Source: Novosphingobium endophyticum (lineage in GTDB: Bacteria > Pseudomonadota > Alphaproteobacteria > Sphingomonadales > Sphingomonadaceae). Taken from it: a DNA stretch of 64,000 nucleotides. The DNA lies in NCBI RefSeq assembly GCF_014640675.1, contig NZ_BMHK01000018.1, positions 19,016 to 83,015 of the forward strand. The letters run 5' to 3'. Positions 16,315 to 24,938 of this stretch are shown here, in pieces. The translations under genes and the position numbers were made by a program. The notes under the pieces were generated by a model. That model made no database searches, had not been told where the DNA came from, and was given only the letters and a program-made list of their open reading frames with translations. Within the stretch, counting starts at the first letter, position 1. Each line of letters opens with the position of its first letter.

Positions 16315-17492
16315 CCCGCCTCCTCAACTGGCCGAGGCGGATCGAACCGACTGGAATAGAATGCAAAGTCCCTCTCCAGATCGGCGGATGCGATCCCGAA
16401 GTCTGCGACATCGTATTTGTGCGAGGGACGGTTGTCGCGCTTGTTGCTGTCAAGCCAGGCGCGCCACGCCGCATCATCCTGCGCGTCCGGAGCCATGCCA
16501 GCGGCTTCGAAGACCTGCCGGGCCGCGCCGATCGGGTCGCTGAGCAGAGAGCGGTAGTTCACGTCGATGAACCGGTCTTCGGCACCGGCGCGGGCGTCCA
16601 GCATGTCGCAAAGCGAGCGATGCAGCCGCGCCGTCCAGTGTGCCGCCTGCTTGCAGGAGAAGTCGCTGTCGGTGTTGCCACCGGTTAGCGAGGCCACCAT
16701 GGAATACCAACTGCCCATGACGTGCTCGACGCGCCGGTGCGTCATCGCCATGACCGCATCGGGGAAGCATTCGAGGACTGTCTTAACGGCGGTGAGGTGG
16801 TGTGGCGATTTGAGGATCCACTTGTGCCCGCGCCGCGCGGGATCCTGCCATTGCAGAATTTTTAGCCAGTCGACGAGTTCCAGGTAGGCGTTGGTCTGGT
16901 CCGCTTCCAGCAGCCATTTGCCATAGCTGGGAACAAAGAGCATCGACTCGGGGATATTGGAAACGAAGGATTGCTCGATCAGCGTCAGTTCCTCGTCGTA
17001 GGCATAGGCGTCCATCGGGTGGATGGCATCGAAGCCGGAGGAGGATTCGATGAGTTGCCGCGCCAGCGCCTCGGCGTCGGCCTTGCGGGCGGCGACATCT
17101 TGTGGATTCATCTCTCCGCGCGGAAGCGGGAATATCGTCTCCCACCAAAATGTCGCCGTTGCCTTAGGGGATGAGGCAAGGAGCCGTTGCAGCATGGTGC
17201 TGCCGGTGCGGGGCAGGCCGACGATGACCACGCCTACGTCCACTTTTTCCTCGCTGATCTCTGGGTGGCGCTTCATCAGGTCCACCTTGCGGAGGCGATT
17301 CTCGAGCGCGTTCAACAATCGTCCGGCATGCGTTTTGACACCATTCGGGTTAAGATCCGCCTCCTCGACCATGGCATGCGTCAGCACCTCCAGGGGCTCG
17401 AGAAAGTGGTCTGGCCCAAAGTCCTGCAATCCCGTCGCGCGACAGGCCTGCCCCATCAGACGCCTGGGGGAAAGCGCATCCTCGTAACGCAT
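16311..17492 (-). CDS. Sulfotransferase family protein
   Basis: A 393-residue protein with the P-loop-like 5'-phosphosulfate binding motif GLPRTGST at residues 92-99 and the later 3'-phosphate region around MTHRRVEHVMGSWYSM. Related bacterial proteins with a long N-terminal helical part are frequent in steroid-degrading actinobacteria and sphingomonads; their acceptors are not established. First gene of a leftward three-gene operon (with the COQ4-like and SnoaL genes), divergent from another SnoaL gene. The shared promoter gap holds a copy of the ATT-TGCGT-AAT motif. Confidence 0.82.
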   Translation of the reverse strand: MRYEDALSPRRLMGQACRATGLQDFGPDHFLEPLEVLTHAMVEEADLNPNGVKTHAGRLLNALENRLRKVDLMKRHPEISEEKVDVGVVIVGLPRTGSTMLQRLLASSPKATATFWWETIFPLPRGEMNPQDVAARKADAEALARQLIESSSGFDAIHPMDAYAYDEELTLIEQSFVSNIPESMLFVPSYGKWLLEADQTNAYLELVDWLKILQWQDPARRGHKWILKSPHHLTAVKTVLECFPDAVMAMTHRRVEHVMGSWYSMVASLTGGNTDSDFSCKQAAHWTARLHRSLCDMLDARAGAEDRFIDVNYRSLLSDPIGAARQVFEAAGMAPDAQDDAAWRAWLDSNKRDNRPSHKYDVADFGIASADLERDFAFYSSRFDPPRPVEEAG

Positions 17493-17519
17493 TTGTCAAA
17501 TCCTGCCGGCTATAAACTT

Positions 17520-17532
17520 TCATTTGCGTAAT
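17520..17532 (+). promoter_or_regulatory. Candidate operator, ATTTGCGTA motif copy 3
   Basis: TCATTTGCGTAAT followed by G gives the inverted repeat CATT-TGCGT-AATG. It lies in the 118-base gap between the divergent sulfotransferase and SnoaL-like genes. Confidence 0.5.
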
Positions 17533-17610
17533 GAAGCATGCTAAAATAGAACGCAATATGAAATCAAGAGTCGGGTCACCCCGATGGACTCGTTTTGAGG
17601 GAGAAATGTG

Positions 17611-18147
17611 ATGTCCTATCCCCGTCAAGAGGTCGAAGCCGCGATACAGGGGCTGCGCGAAGCCTTCGTGGAGGCCGAGCGCAGGAACCATTGGGCGTGG
17701 ATCGCCGACGAATTCTACCATGAGGATGCAACCTATTTCTGCCCCTATGGCGGGTGCATGCCGGTGTTCGCGCGCAATCGCGATGAAATCCGCGCGACCC
17801 ATTATGGGCGCGACATGGATGTCGGCTCCGGATGGACCGGCTGGAGTTTTCCGATCGTTGATTTCGCGGTGAACGGTGATCGCATCTTCAGTCGTTGGGT
17901 CAATCGCGGCCCGGGTAAGCGCCCTGACGGCACCTTTTACGAGACGGAGGGTGTAAGCTTCATCACTTATGGCGGAGGGGGCAAGTTCTCCTCGCAGTAT
18001 GACCTGTTCGACATCGGCCATCAGATGAAGCTGTGCGATGAACTGAAGGAGGCGGGCTTGCTCGACGAAGCGCTGGAGCGCGAATGGGTTGGGCCGATGA
18101 AGCGCAGGATCATCGACAGCCTGATGCAAGGCATTCAGCCGGCCTGA
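17611..18147 (+). CDS. SnoaL/NTF2-like protein
   Basis: A 178-residue protein. Its middle part has the NTF2-like alpha+beta pattern: FYHEDATYFCPYGG, a strand with WSFPIVDFAVNGDRIFSRWVNRGPG, and a glycine-rich SFITYGGGGKFSSQYDLFDIG. It differs clearly from the BaiE-like SnoaL proteins in this window and lacks their Tyr-x4-Asp pattern, so a separate subfamily. ATG 17611 is preceded by GAGGGAGAA; GTG 17608 is a weaker choice. It stands 69 bases ahead of a TonB receptor, so the two may be co-expressed. Function not recognised. Confidence 0.8.
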   Translation: MSYPRQEVEAAIQGLREAFVEAERRNHWAWIADEFYHEDATYFCPYGGCMPVFARNRDEIRATHYGRDMDVGSGWTGWSFPIVDFAVNGDRIFSRWVNRGPGKRPDGTFYETEGVSFITYGGGGKFSSQYDLFDIGHQMKLCDELKEAGLLDEALEREWVGPMKRRIIDSLMQGIQPA

Positions 18148-18216
18148 AGAGCGGGCGAAGGGGCATCGCGGCGATCGCGGCGCCCCGGCAAAAAATAAGA
18201 AAGTGGAGGAAAAAGG

Positions 18217-20448
18217 ATGAGGTTCAACGCATATCGCGCGTCGGCTCTTGGATCTGCTGCTCTGTTCTGGCTCGTTGCCGCAGGCCCGGCATTGGCGCAG
18301 GAGACGACGGGCAAGTCCCGGGATGAGGGCGTGCCCGAAATCGTCGTGACCGCCACCAAGACTGGCGAAACCAACCTGCAGTCGACACCCTTGGCCGTGA
18401 CGGCGTTGAGCGGCGAGGAACTGTCGGCCCGCGGCGTGCGAGACATTCAGGATCTCAAGTCCTACGTGCCCAGTTTGCAGGTTTCCGATCTCAGCGGATA
18501 CACGCAGCTCTATCTGCGCGGGATCGGATCGAACATCGTATTCATCGGGTCCGATCCCAGCACGACCATCCACCTCGACGGTGTCTACCTGGCTCGGCCT
18601 CTAAGCTATCTGAATGACTTCCTCGATGTTGAACGGGTGGAGGTGCTGCGCGGTCCGCAGGGTACACTCTATGGACGCAACTCGGTCGGCGGCACGATCA
18701 ATGTGGTTTCACGGCGTCCCAGCCGGGAGTTGGATGCCGAGTTCCAGGGCGTTTACGGGACTTACGATCGCTATGCCGCGCAAAGCTATCTTTCCGGCGC
18801 CATTGGCATGGGCGACGTGGCTGCAAGCCTCGCATTCGACGTTTCCGGGCATGGGGCCTTCCGGGAAAACGTCTCGACCGGAAACGATGTGGAGGACCTG
18901 AAGTCGCGCGGGGTCAAGGGGCAGGTGCTGATCCCGTTCGCATCAGGTGAACTGACTCTGCGGGGGGACTATTCGCGGCAAACTGGCGCCATGGGAGCCT
19001 ATCCCAAGCTGATCGGACCTGTCGGCGTTCCGCTCGACGATTCGATTCTGGGTGATGCCGACAAGGTATCCATGGATGGCGACAACCATTCCGTCTTCGA
19101 GAACTTCGGGGTGGCGGCCGAGCTCAATCTGGATCTCGCCGAAGGTATCACGCTGCGGTCGCTTTCGGCATGGCGCGGGTTCGATGGCTCGATCGAGGCC
19201 GATGCCGATTCCAGTTCCATCCCGCTGTTTCGCAACCTGATCGCACCGATTCGACAGCGCCAGGTGAGCGAGGAACTGAGCCTCGTGGGCAAGAGCGACC
19301 GGATCGACTGGATCGTGGGGGCCTACTACTTCCACGAACGCAACCGCGAGCCGCTGACTCTGACGATCTTTCCTTTCGGCGTGTCTCACGTTCAACGCCC
19401 GCTGCTCAAGGCGCGGTCGCTGGCCGCGTTCGGGCAGGTCGAATTTCACATGACCGAAGCGCTCTCGGCGATCGCGGGTCTGCGCTATACCGCAGAGCGC
19501 AAGGACTACATGCTCGCGGATCGTTTTACCGCGTCGATCTCGCCCGATCCCGATGAGGCGGCGGCGGCGTTCCCTGTCTCGGGAGTGCCGGGAATTCCCG
19601 ACCCCTTTGTCGTCGACGCACGAAGGCGCGACAATGCGCTGACGCCGCGCTTCGGAGTGAATTACAAACCGGCGTCCAATGTTCTCATCTACGCCTCGGC
19701 CACGCGCGGCTTCAAGAGCGGCGGTTTCGACTACGGCGCCAACAATGCTCTCGATGCCTCGACCGGTTATGGGCCGGAAAAGCTCTGGTCCTATGAAGCC
19801 GGTATCAAGAGCGACTGGCTAGGCAACAAGTTGCGCGTCAACGCGACGGGCTTCTACTATGACTACACCGACTTGCAGGTGCAGAGCTTTGTTCAGATGG
19901 GCGCGTCATTCGGCGCTCGTACGCAGAACGCGGCGACGGCGCGCGTCAAAGGCGTCGAACTCGAGCTTGCCGCGCGGCCCGTCGCTGGCCTCCAGTTGTT
20001 TGCCAACGTCGCTTATCTCGATGCTTACTATCGCGAGTATGTGAACGCCTTTGTGCCGACTTTTGGTACGTTCGACGCGTCGGGCAAGCGGCTGAACAAT
20101 GCGCCCAGATGGTCCGCGACGTTCGGCGGCAACTACCGCTTCGATCTCGCCGAGGCGGGCACATTGGATCTGGGCCTTGATATGCACACCCAGTCCACGG
20201 TCTACTTCACGGCTGCGAACGATGGCGTCGCTGGCGTGACGTCCTATCTCGAACAGCAGGACGGGTATTCGGTGCTCAATGGCCGGATTGGCTGGACCAG
20301 TGAGAATGGCAAGCTCGGCTTCAGCCTGATCGGCACGAACCTCACCGACAAGACCTATTATCTGGGGACCGCGAACTATACGCCGGCGATTGCCGCCCGG
20401 TTGGGGCGCCCGCGCGAGGTTTTCGCACAGGTCATGCTCAAGTACTGA
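18217..20448 (+). CDS. TonB-dependent outer-membrane receptor
   Basis: A 743-residue precursor with signal peptide (ALFWLVAAGPALAQ, cleavage around residue 28) and TonB box EIVVTATK. The plug contains RGPQGTLYGRNSVGGTINVV and the beta-barrel ends in MLKY. ATG 18217 follows GGAGGAAAAAGG. It belongs to the same broad receptor class as 10839-13148 but is too divergent to be a recent duplicate. The location between sulfotransferase/COQ4-like genes and the 3-ketosteroid dehydrogenase gene makes a steroid or conjugate the likely cargo (inference). Confidence 0.92.
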   Translation: MRFNAYRASALGSAALFWLVAAGPALAQETTGKSRDEGVPEIVVTATKTGETNLQSTPLAVTALSGEELSARGVRDIQDLKSYVPSLQVSDLSGYTQLYLRGIGSNIVFIGSDPSTTIHLDGVYLARPLSYLNDFLDVERVEVLRGPQGTLYGRNSVGGTINVVSRRPSRELDAEFQGVYGTYDRYAAQSYLSGAIGMGDVAASLAFDVSGHGAFRENVSTGNDVEDLKSRGVKGQVLIPFASGELTLRGDYSRQTGAMGAYPKLIGPVGVPLDDSILGDADKVSMDGDNHSVFENFGVAAELNLDLAEGITLRSLSAWRGFDGSIEADADSSSIPLFRNLIAPIRQRQVSEELSLVGKSDRIDWIVGAYYFHERNREPLTLTIFPFGVSHVQRPLLKARSLAAFGQVEFHMTEALSAIAGLRYTAERKDYMLADRFTASISPDPDEAAAAFPVSGVPGIPDPFVVDARRRDNALTPRFGVNYKPASNVLIYASATRGFKSGGFDYGANNALDASTGYGPEKLWSYEAGIKSDWLGNKLRVNATGFYYDYTDLQVQSFVQMGASFGARTQNAATARVKGVELELAARPVAGLQLFANVAYLDAYYREYVNAFVPTFGTFDASGKRLNNAPRWSATFGGNYRFDLAEAGTLDLGLDMHTQSTVYFTAANDGVAGVTSYLEQQDGYSVLNGRIGWTSENGKLGFSLIGTNLTDKTYYLGTANYTPAIAARLGRPREVFAQVMLKY

Positions 20449-20452
20449 GGAA

Positions 20453-20484
20453 GGCGCGCCGCTGGTTCGGTTCCCGGCGGCGCC
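20453..20484. terminator. GC-rich hairpin between convergent genes
   Basis: Imperfect stem GCCGCTGG / CCCGGCGGC extended by GGCGC/GCGCC at its base, with a TTCGGTT loop. It lies directly after the TonB receptor stop and before the end of the opposing SDR gene. No T-run. Confidence 0.35.
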
Positions 20485-20494
20485 CCCCCGTTCG

Positions 20495-21475
20495 TCAACG
20501 GTCCAGGAAGGTTCTTCTCACGGCCGAGGTCAGTTCCGGGTCCTTGCCAGCCGCATTCATGACGATTTGCATGATTTCTTCGGCCACGGGCGTCTCATCC
20601 GCCGATGATGGGTTGCCAGGCGCATCGACAAGAGCGTCGGGGCCGGGCAGGCCCACGATCGCGCGAAGCGCAAGGGCGCGGACCTCGTATGGCGCCGCCC
20701 CCTTCAACGCCGCGAAGATCTGCGAATCCTCACCGATCTGTTGCCGGAAGGGAATGCTGTCGTTGCATACCGCCTCGACCAGGCTTGCCGCGCCGCGCGC
20801 GGGATCACGGCCCCAGCGATCGAGATTGCTTATGCCCGGCATCGCGGCCTGGATCAGCGGAGCATAGGCGCTCTCTTCGGCCTGGACGAATTCGACGTTG
20901 CCGGCAAACTCGGTGCGATGGGCACCGGGCTGCAGCACGGCGACCTCGATGCCGAACGGCGCGAGTTCCATGGCAAGACCTTCCGCCCAGCCTTCCAGTG
21001 CCCATTTCGAGGCGGCATAAAGCGAAAGGAAGGGGTGAGGGGAGTTCACTGCGTTGCTGGTGACAATGATGATGCGGCCGCTCCTGGCCTTGCGCATGGC
21101 GGGAAGGACGGCGCGGGTTACGCCGAGCGCTCCGAAGAAGTTCGTATCCATCTGCTGGCGGCACTGGGCGTCGCTGTAATCCTCGAACGCGCCCATGATC
21201 GAATAGCCGGCATTGTTGAGCAGCACGTCCAGCGTACCGCCGGTCCGCACAAGCACCGTTTCGACGGCGCTTTCGATGGAGTCCGGAGATGTCACGTCCA
21301 GTTCGACGGGAACGATCTGCCCGCCGCAGTCTGAGGGCAGTGCGATTTCGGTGAGAGCGGTGGCCTTCGCCAGGTTGCGCATTGAGGCAAACACCAGCCA
21401 GCCCTTTGCGGCCAGCTCGATGGCGGCAAGGCGCCCGAAGCCGGTTGAGGCCCCGGTAATGAGCACCGATTTCAT
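20495..21475 (-). CDS. SDR-family oxidoreductase, long form
   Basis: A 326-residue short-chain dehydrogenase with cofactor loop TGASTGFG, NNAGYSIMG, catalytic Ser in TSNAVNS and YAASK. The C-terminal extension beyond about residue 240 is typical of the retinol/17-beta-HSD-like SDR group. ATG 21475 is chosen because GGAGGA is seven bases ahead; the ATG at 21490 overlaps that site. It follows the KstD gene with a 66-base gap in the same orientation, so it probably belongs to the steroid-dehydrogenation operon and could oxidise a ring hydroxyl. Confidence 0.88.
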   Translation of the reverse strand: MKSVLITGASTGFGRLAAIELAAKGWLVFASMRNLAKATALTEIALPSDCGGQIVPVELDVTSPDSIESAVETVLVRTGGTLDVLLNNAGYSIMGAFEDYSDAQCRQQMDTNFFGALGVTRAVLPAMRKARSGRIIIVTSNAVNSPHPFLSLYAASKWALEGWAEGLAMELAPFGIEVAVLQPGAHRTEFAGNVEFVQAEESAYAPLIQAAMPGISNLDRWGRDPARGAASLVEAVCNDSIPFRQQIGEDSQIFAALKGAAPYEVRALALRAIVGLPGPDALVDAPGNPSSADETPVAEEIMQIVMNAAGKDPELTSAVRRTFLDR

Positions 21476-21541
21476 GGCATGATCCTCCAAATGCGGGCGA
21501 TGACGATCGAGCAGCCCCTTCCCGCCTCGAGTGTGATGCTG

Positions 21542-23257
21542 TCAGTTCGCGGCGCCGCCCCGCAGGGGCTCCGCGCCGACCGCATCGAGTGCGGACAGGT
21601 ATCCGAAGGTCATGGCCGGGGCGAGTGTGGAGCCCGCGCCGGGGTAGGCCGGCCCCATGACCGAAGCGGAGTTGTTGCCGATCGCGTAAAGCCTTTCGAT
21701 GACCCGGCCGGACGTGTCGAGAACGCGGCCTTTCTCGTCGGTCAACAGTCCTCCCTTGGTGCCGATATCGCCGGGATAGACGCGCAACGCGTAGAACGGC
21801 GGCTTGTCGATCGGCGCGAGGTTTGGATTGGGCGCAACCGACTGGTCTCCATAATACCTGTCGTATGGCGCCGATCCTCGTCCGAAATCGGCATCCACAC
21901 CGCTTCGGGCGTAGTCGTTGACTTTCGTCACCGTCGTCTCCAGGCGGACCGGATCCACTCCCATCTTCCGCGCAAGATCGGCTATGCTCGACGCTTTGTG
22001 ATACATGGATCTGACCTTGCGGGGCAGCATCCAGTCGGGAAACACCGGAAGCAGTGGTCCCATCGGGTATTTCCTGCGGAAGCGGGCGTCGAGGATGATC
22101 CACGACGGCACCGAACGCGCTTCGGGCCGGTCGGCGGTGATCATGGCCTTGCCGGCGATGTCGTAGCTGCGCGCCTCGTTCATGTAGCGCTCGCCGATCT
22201 GATTGACGATGATGTTACCCGGCAGCGCGCGTTCGTAGAACAGCGGGCGTCCCCTCTGTTCGCCCGGGACGCGCACGGTTGGGGCCCACCACGCCTCGTC
22301 CATCAGGTCCAGGGCGGCTCCGATCTCGATGCCCGCGCGGATGGCGTCGCCGGTGTTGTGCACTTGTCCCGCTGACCATTCCGGTTCGCTTTCGCCCGGA
22401 AGATAACGGTCGCGCATCTCCTTGTTTCGTTCGAAGCCGCCGGCGCCGAGGATGACGCCTTTCGCGGCACGGACGCGAAGCTCCTTGCCTTCGTGGCGGA
22501 TCACCGCGCCTTCGACGGCCCCTTCGCCGTCGCGGATCAATCGGACGAGCGGCGACTGGAGCCACGTTTCCGCGCCGTGCCGGTTCAGCGCGATCTTGAG
22601 ATGTCCTGCAATGGCGTTGCCGAAAACGAGAAAGCGGCTGCGTCTGGAACGCAGGCGTTGCGGGATGTCGCTGTAATACCGCCACAGGACCTTGGCCATG
22701 GTCTTCATCCAGCCCGGCCCGCGCGTGATCATCGGCGCGGCTTCCATGGTCGTCCAGGGGATGAAGCCGAACAGCGTCGCCGATGGATGGGTGGGGCGCA
22801 TGGTAGCGAAGTCTTGCTCGGGCAGGTTGCTCGCGTGCAGCGTATTCGTCTCGTGGCTGCGATACCCCATTTTGCCGCCCGGCTTCTCGGCCTGGTAATC
22901 GGTATAGGGGATGGCAATGAAGCGCAGATCGCTCACGCTTTCGACATAGCGCACCATGATCCGGGCATGATCGACGAAGGCCCTGATGCGCTGATCGCTG
23001 ACGGTGTTGCCGACCAGGCCCTTGATATAGGTAAAGGCTTCTTCGGCGCTGTCGGACTGCCCCTGCGCACGCGCGGAATCGCTGTCGGGTATCCAGACGC
23101 CGCCGCCGGAGGTGGCGGACGTTCCGCCGTAAAGGTCGCTCTTTTCGACGATCAGCGTCTTTGCACCGTGCGCGGCGGCGGTCGCGGCCGCGACCATCGC
23201 CCCGGCCCCGGTGCCGATCACCAGCACGTCGACCTCTTTGTCCCAGGGATCGTTCAT
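21542..23257 (-). CDS. kstD: 3-ketosteroid dehydrogenase family flavoprotein
   Basis: A 571-residue FAD enzyme of the fumarate reductase/KstD superfamily. An N-terminal dinucleotide fold has GTGAGAM at residues 15-21, followed by YGGTSATSGGGVWIP, the segment typical of 3-oxosteroid 1-dehydrogenases. The C-terminal part has PPFYALRVYPGDIGTKGGL and the FAD-closing PGAGSTLAPAMTFGYL. KstD introduces the delta-1 double bond into ring A of 3-keto-4-ene steroids, which is required for B-ring opening. Some relatives act at delta-4 or on 5-alpha steroids, so the exact bond is uncertain. The gene overlaps the preceding SnoaL gene by ATGA and is followed by an SDR gene. Confidence 0.88.
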   Translation of the reverse strand: MNDPWDKEVDVLVIGTGAGAMVAAATAAAHGAKTLIVEKSDLYGGTSATSGGGVWIPDSDSARAQGQSDSAEEAFTYIKGLVGNTVSDQRIRAFVDHARIMVRYVESVSDLRFIAIPYTDYQAEKPGGKMGYRSHETNTLHASNLPEQDFATMRPTHPSATLFGFIPWTTMEAAPMITRGPGWMKTMAKVLWRYYSDIPQRLRSRRSRFLVFGNAIAGHLKIALNRHGAETWLQSPLVRLIRDGEGAVEGAVIRHEGKELRVRAAKGVILGAGGFERNKEMRDRYLPGESEPEWSAGQVHNTGDAIRAGIEIGAALDLMDEAWWAPTVRVPGEQRGRPLFYERALPGNIIVNQIGERYMNEARSYDIAGKAMITADRPEARSVPSWIILDARFRRKYPMGPLLPVFPDWMLPRKVRSMYHKASSIADLARKMGVDPVRLETTVTKVNDYARSGVDADFGRGSAPYDRYYGDQSVAPNPNLAPIDKPPFYALRVYPGDIGTKGGLLTDEKGRVLDTSGRVIERLYAIGNNSASVMGPAYPGAGSTLAPAMTFGYLSALDAVGAEPLRGGAAN

Positions 23258-23700
23258 GGCGTGGCCGCCTGGTTGGAAAAGCCCAAACCATAGGCCTCAA
23301 TGATCGGGAGGGGATTCACGTATTCGCGCCAATACGTGACAAGGTCGCCATCAAACCTGAGGATACCCAGATAGTCGTTCGCGTATGGCTGTCCGGACGG
23401 CAATACGGTGTCCGACCTGTATTCGACGATCAGCATGTCACTGTCGACAAGATCGTAGAAACGCTGGACCTTGTGGAAATAGCCGTCGCAGCTTGCCATG
23501 CCGTCCCGCGAAATATCGATGAACCGGTCGCGCCCTTTTACCTCGCTGGGAAATTCCCTGAGCGGCAAATACGGCCAGTCGAACACCGCATCTTCATGCA
23601 CATAGCGGGCAAAGGTATCGAAGTCCTTGCATCCGTACGCTGTGATCATGGCTGTAAACAGCGTCCTGAGCTGTTGCCTGCGGGAATCGAGCACAGTCAT
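23254..23700 (-). CDS. SnoaL/NTF2-like protein coupled to KstD
   Basis: A 148-residue NTF2-fold protein: helix MITAYGCKDFDTFARYVHEDAVFDWP, then GRDRF and LGILRFDGDLVTYWREYVNPLP, the usual C-terminal strand of SnoaL polyketide-cyclase-like proteins. It is the first gene of the KstD operon and overlaps kstD by four bases, so both products are made in step. Possible roles are isomerisation or dehydration next to the 3-keto group; the sequence does not show the Tyr/Asp/Asp set of classical ketosteroid isomerase. An ATT-TGCGT-AAT motif lies about 80 bases upstream of the start. Confidence 0.78.
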   Translation of the reverse strand: MTVLDSRRQQLRTLFTAMITAYGCKDFDTFARYVHEDAVFDWPYLPLREFPSEVKGRDRFIDISRDGMASCDGYFHKVQRFYDLVDSDMLIVEYRSDTVLPSGQPYANDYLGILRFDGDLVTYWREYVNPLPIIEAYGLGFSNQAATP

Positions 23701-23777
23701 TCATCCTCCTCAAACCGAGAATGTCTGTCCAACGCAGGTCAATGTCAACGCAAAACGAAGATAGATCGTAAAAAAAT

Positions 23778-23792
23778 AACGATTTGCGTAAT
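23778..23792 (+). promoter_or_regulatory. Candidate operator, ATTTGCGTA motif copy 4
   Basis: AACGATTTGCGTAAT followed by C contains the inverted repeat GATT-TGCGT-AATC, the most symmetric copy in the window. It sits between the end of the Lrp/AsnC pair and the start of the SnoaL-KstD operon. Confidence 0.6.
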
Positions 23793-24259
23793 CATGCCAC
23801 TATGTGTGTGACGCGGTAGTCGTGCTTGATCAGGCGATGTGCGAGCTCATAGCGAATGGCCGCGACCCCGGGAATTTTGTCGATAGTGTTATGAAGAAAC
23901 TCGGCAAGGTGGCCCGGATCGCGCACCCACGTGATGGCGAGGATGTCTGCGCGGCCGACGAGGGACGCTACGTACGTGACATCGTCCAGCGCGGAAAGGG
24001 CATCGAGCACTTCCTGGAACGGATGGCTCGTGTCCACCGTGATCCAAAGATAGGCGATCAGGGGTTCAGCATCCTGATCGTAACTGGTGATCGCGAGAAC
24101 TTCGATAGCGCGTTCTTCCATCAGGCGCTTGAGGCGTTGTCGTACCGTGCCCTCGGCAACATTCAGTTCGCGCGCGATTTCGCGATTGCTCTGGCGGGCG
24201 TCGATGCTCAGGTGCTCCAGGATCTTGCGATCCATTTCGCTGAATTCGATCTCCTTCAT
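23792..24259 (-). CDS. Lrp/AsnC-family regulator
   Basis: A 155-residue protein with an N-terminal winged helix (DRKILEHLSIDARQSNREIA and AEGTVRQRLKRL) and a RAM/AsnC effector domain (about residues 65-145). Such proteins form dimers to octamers and bind pseudo-palindromic operators in response to small molecules. Its start overlaps the stop of a second Lrp/AsnC gene (ATGA), which suggests a hetero-oligomer or co-regulation. Directly downstream of its stop is the best copy of the ATT-TGCGT-AAT motif, ahead of the KstD operon. Confidence 0.9.
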   Translation of the reverse strand: MKEIEFSEMDRKILEHLSIDARQSNREIARELNVAEGTVRQRLKRLMEERAIEVLAITSYDQDAEPLIAYLWITVDTSHPFQEVLDALSALDDVTYVASLVGRADILAITWVRDPGHLAEFLHNTIDKIPGVAAIRYELAHRLIKHDYRVTHIVA

Positions 24260-24732
24260 TCGAAGCTACCCCAGGGCTGTACGTATTTGACGACTTTCGT
24301 GGCAAGAGCCTTCTCCAGTCCGGAAATGCCGTCAATCGATGCGATTGTGTTGGTCAAAAGATCGTCCAGGGCGTCCATGGTCCTTGCGATCACCTGGATT
24401 TCAAGGTCATTGCGGCCGATGACCACCAGGATTGAGATGATTTCCGGGATCTTGAGCAGATCCGCTGCGACATCGTCGATAGCACGACCCCGGATTTTTA
24501 CGCCTACAACAGCTGTGAACGGATATCCCGAAGCGCCGAGGTCAACCCGCGCGACCACCCGCATGGCTCCCGACTTCTCAAGTTTGCGCAGCCGGCTCCG
24601 GATCGTTGCTTCATTGATCGAGAGGCGCTCGGCCATTGCGCGGAACGGCATGCGGCCGTCTTCACGCAACAGCCCAAGAATAGCTTCGTCAGTTGCGTCA
24701 ATTTGCCGCCTTATGGGTGTATCCTTTCGCAT
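24256..24732 (-). CDS. Lrp/AsnC-family regulator
   Basis: A 158-residue protein: winged helix (DEAILGLLREDGRMPFRAMA and NEATIRSRLRKL) plus RAM domain. ATG 24732 is chosen because it places the helix-turn-helix at the normal distance from the N-terminus; an in-frame ATG at 24792 adds 20 residues without family similarity, and neither has a strong ribosome site. It overlaps its partner by four bases. The same arrangement of two coupled Lrp genes recurs at 36980-37941, so the locus has two such pairs. Divergent from the SDR/BaiE-like operon, which it may control. Confidence 0.87.
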   Translation of the reverse strand: MRKDTPIRRQIDATDEAILGLLREDGRMPFRAMAERLSINEATIRSRLRKLEKSGAMRVVARVDLGASGYPFTAVVGVKIRGRAIDDVAADLLKIPEIISILVVIGRNDLEIQVIARTMDALDDLLTNTIASIDGISGLEKALATKVVKYVQPWGSFE

Positions 24733-24938
24733 TTGGCAAACGGCTACGAGAATGGAGGGTGCGAAGCAACGGGCATTCTTCACCTGGATCAAACCGCGTC
24801 TGGCAACAAAAGTCGATTGATCATCGCACTGATAATGCGCAAAACGACATCTATATGATGCAATATGTTCGATGTGCGTGTCGACAAGCTCAATAGCCTC
24901 TGCAATCTATGGGTTGTCTGTGAATTGGGAGAGATGTG

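Noticed and set aside
24833..24847. ATAATGCGCAAAACG as a further operator copy
   Set aside because: It shares only TGCG with the motif and has no ATT/AAT half-sites at the right distance.
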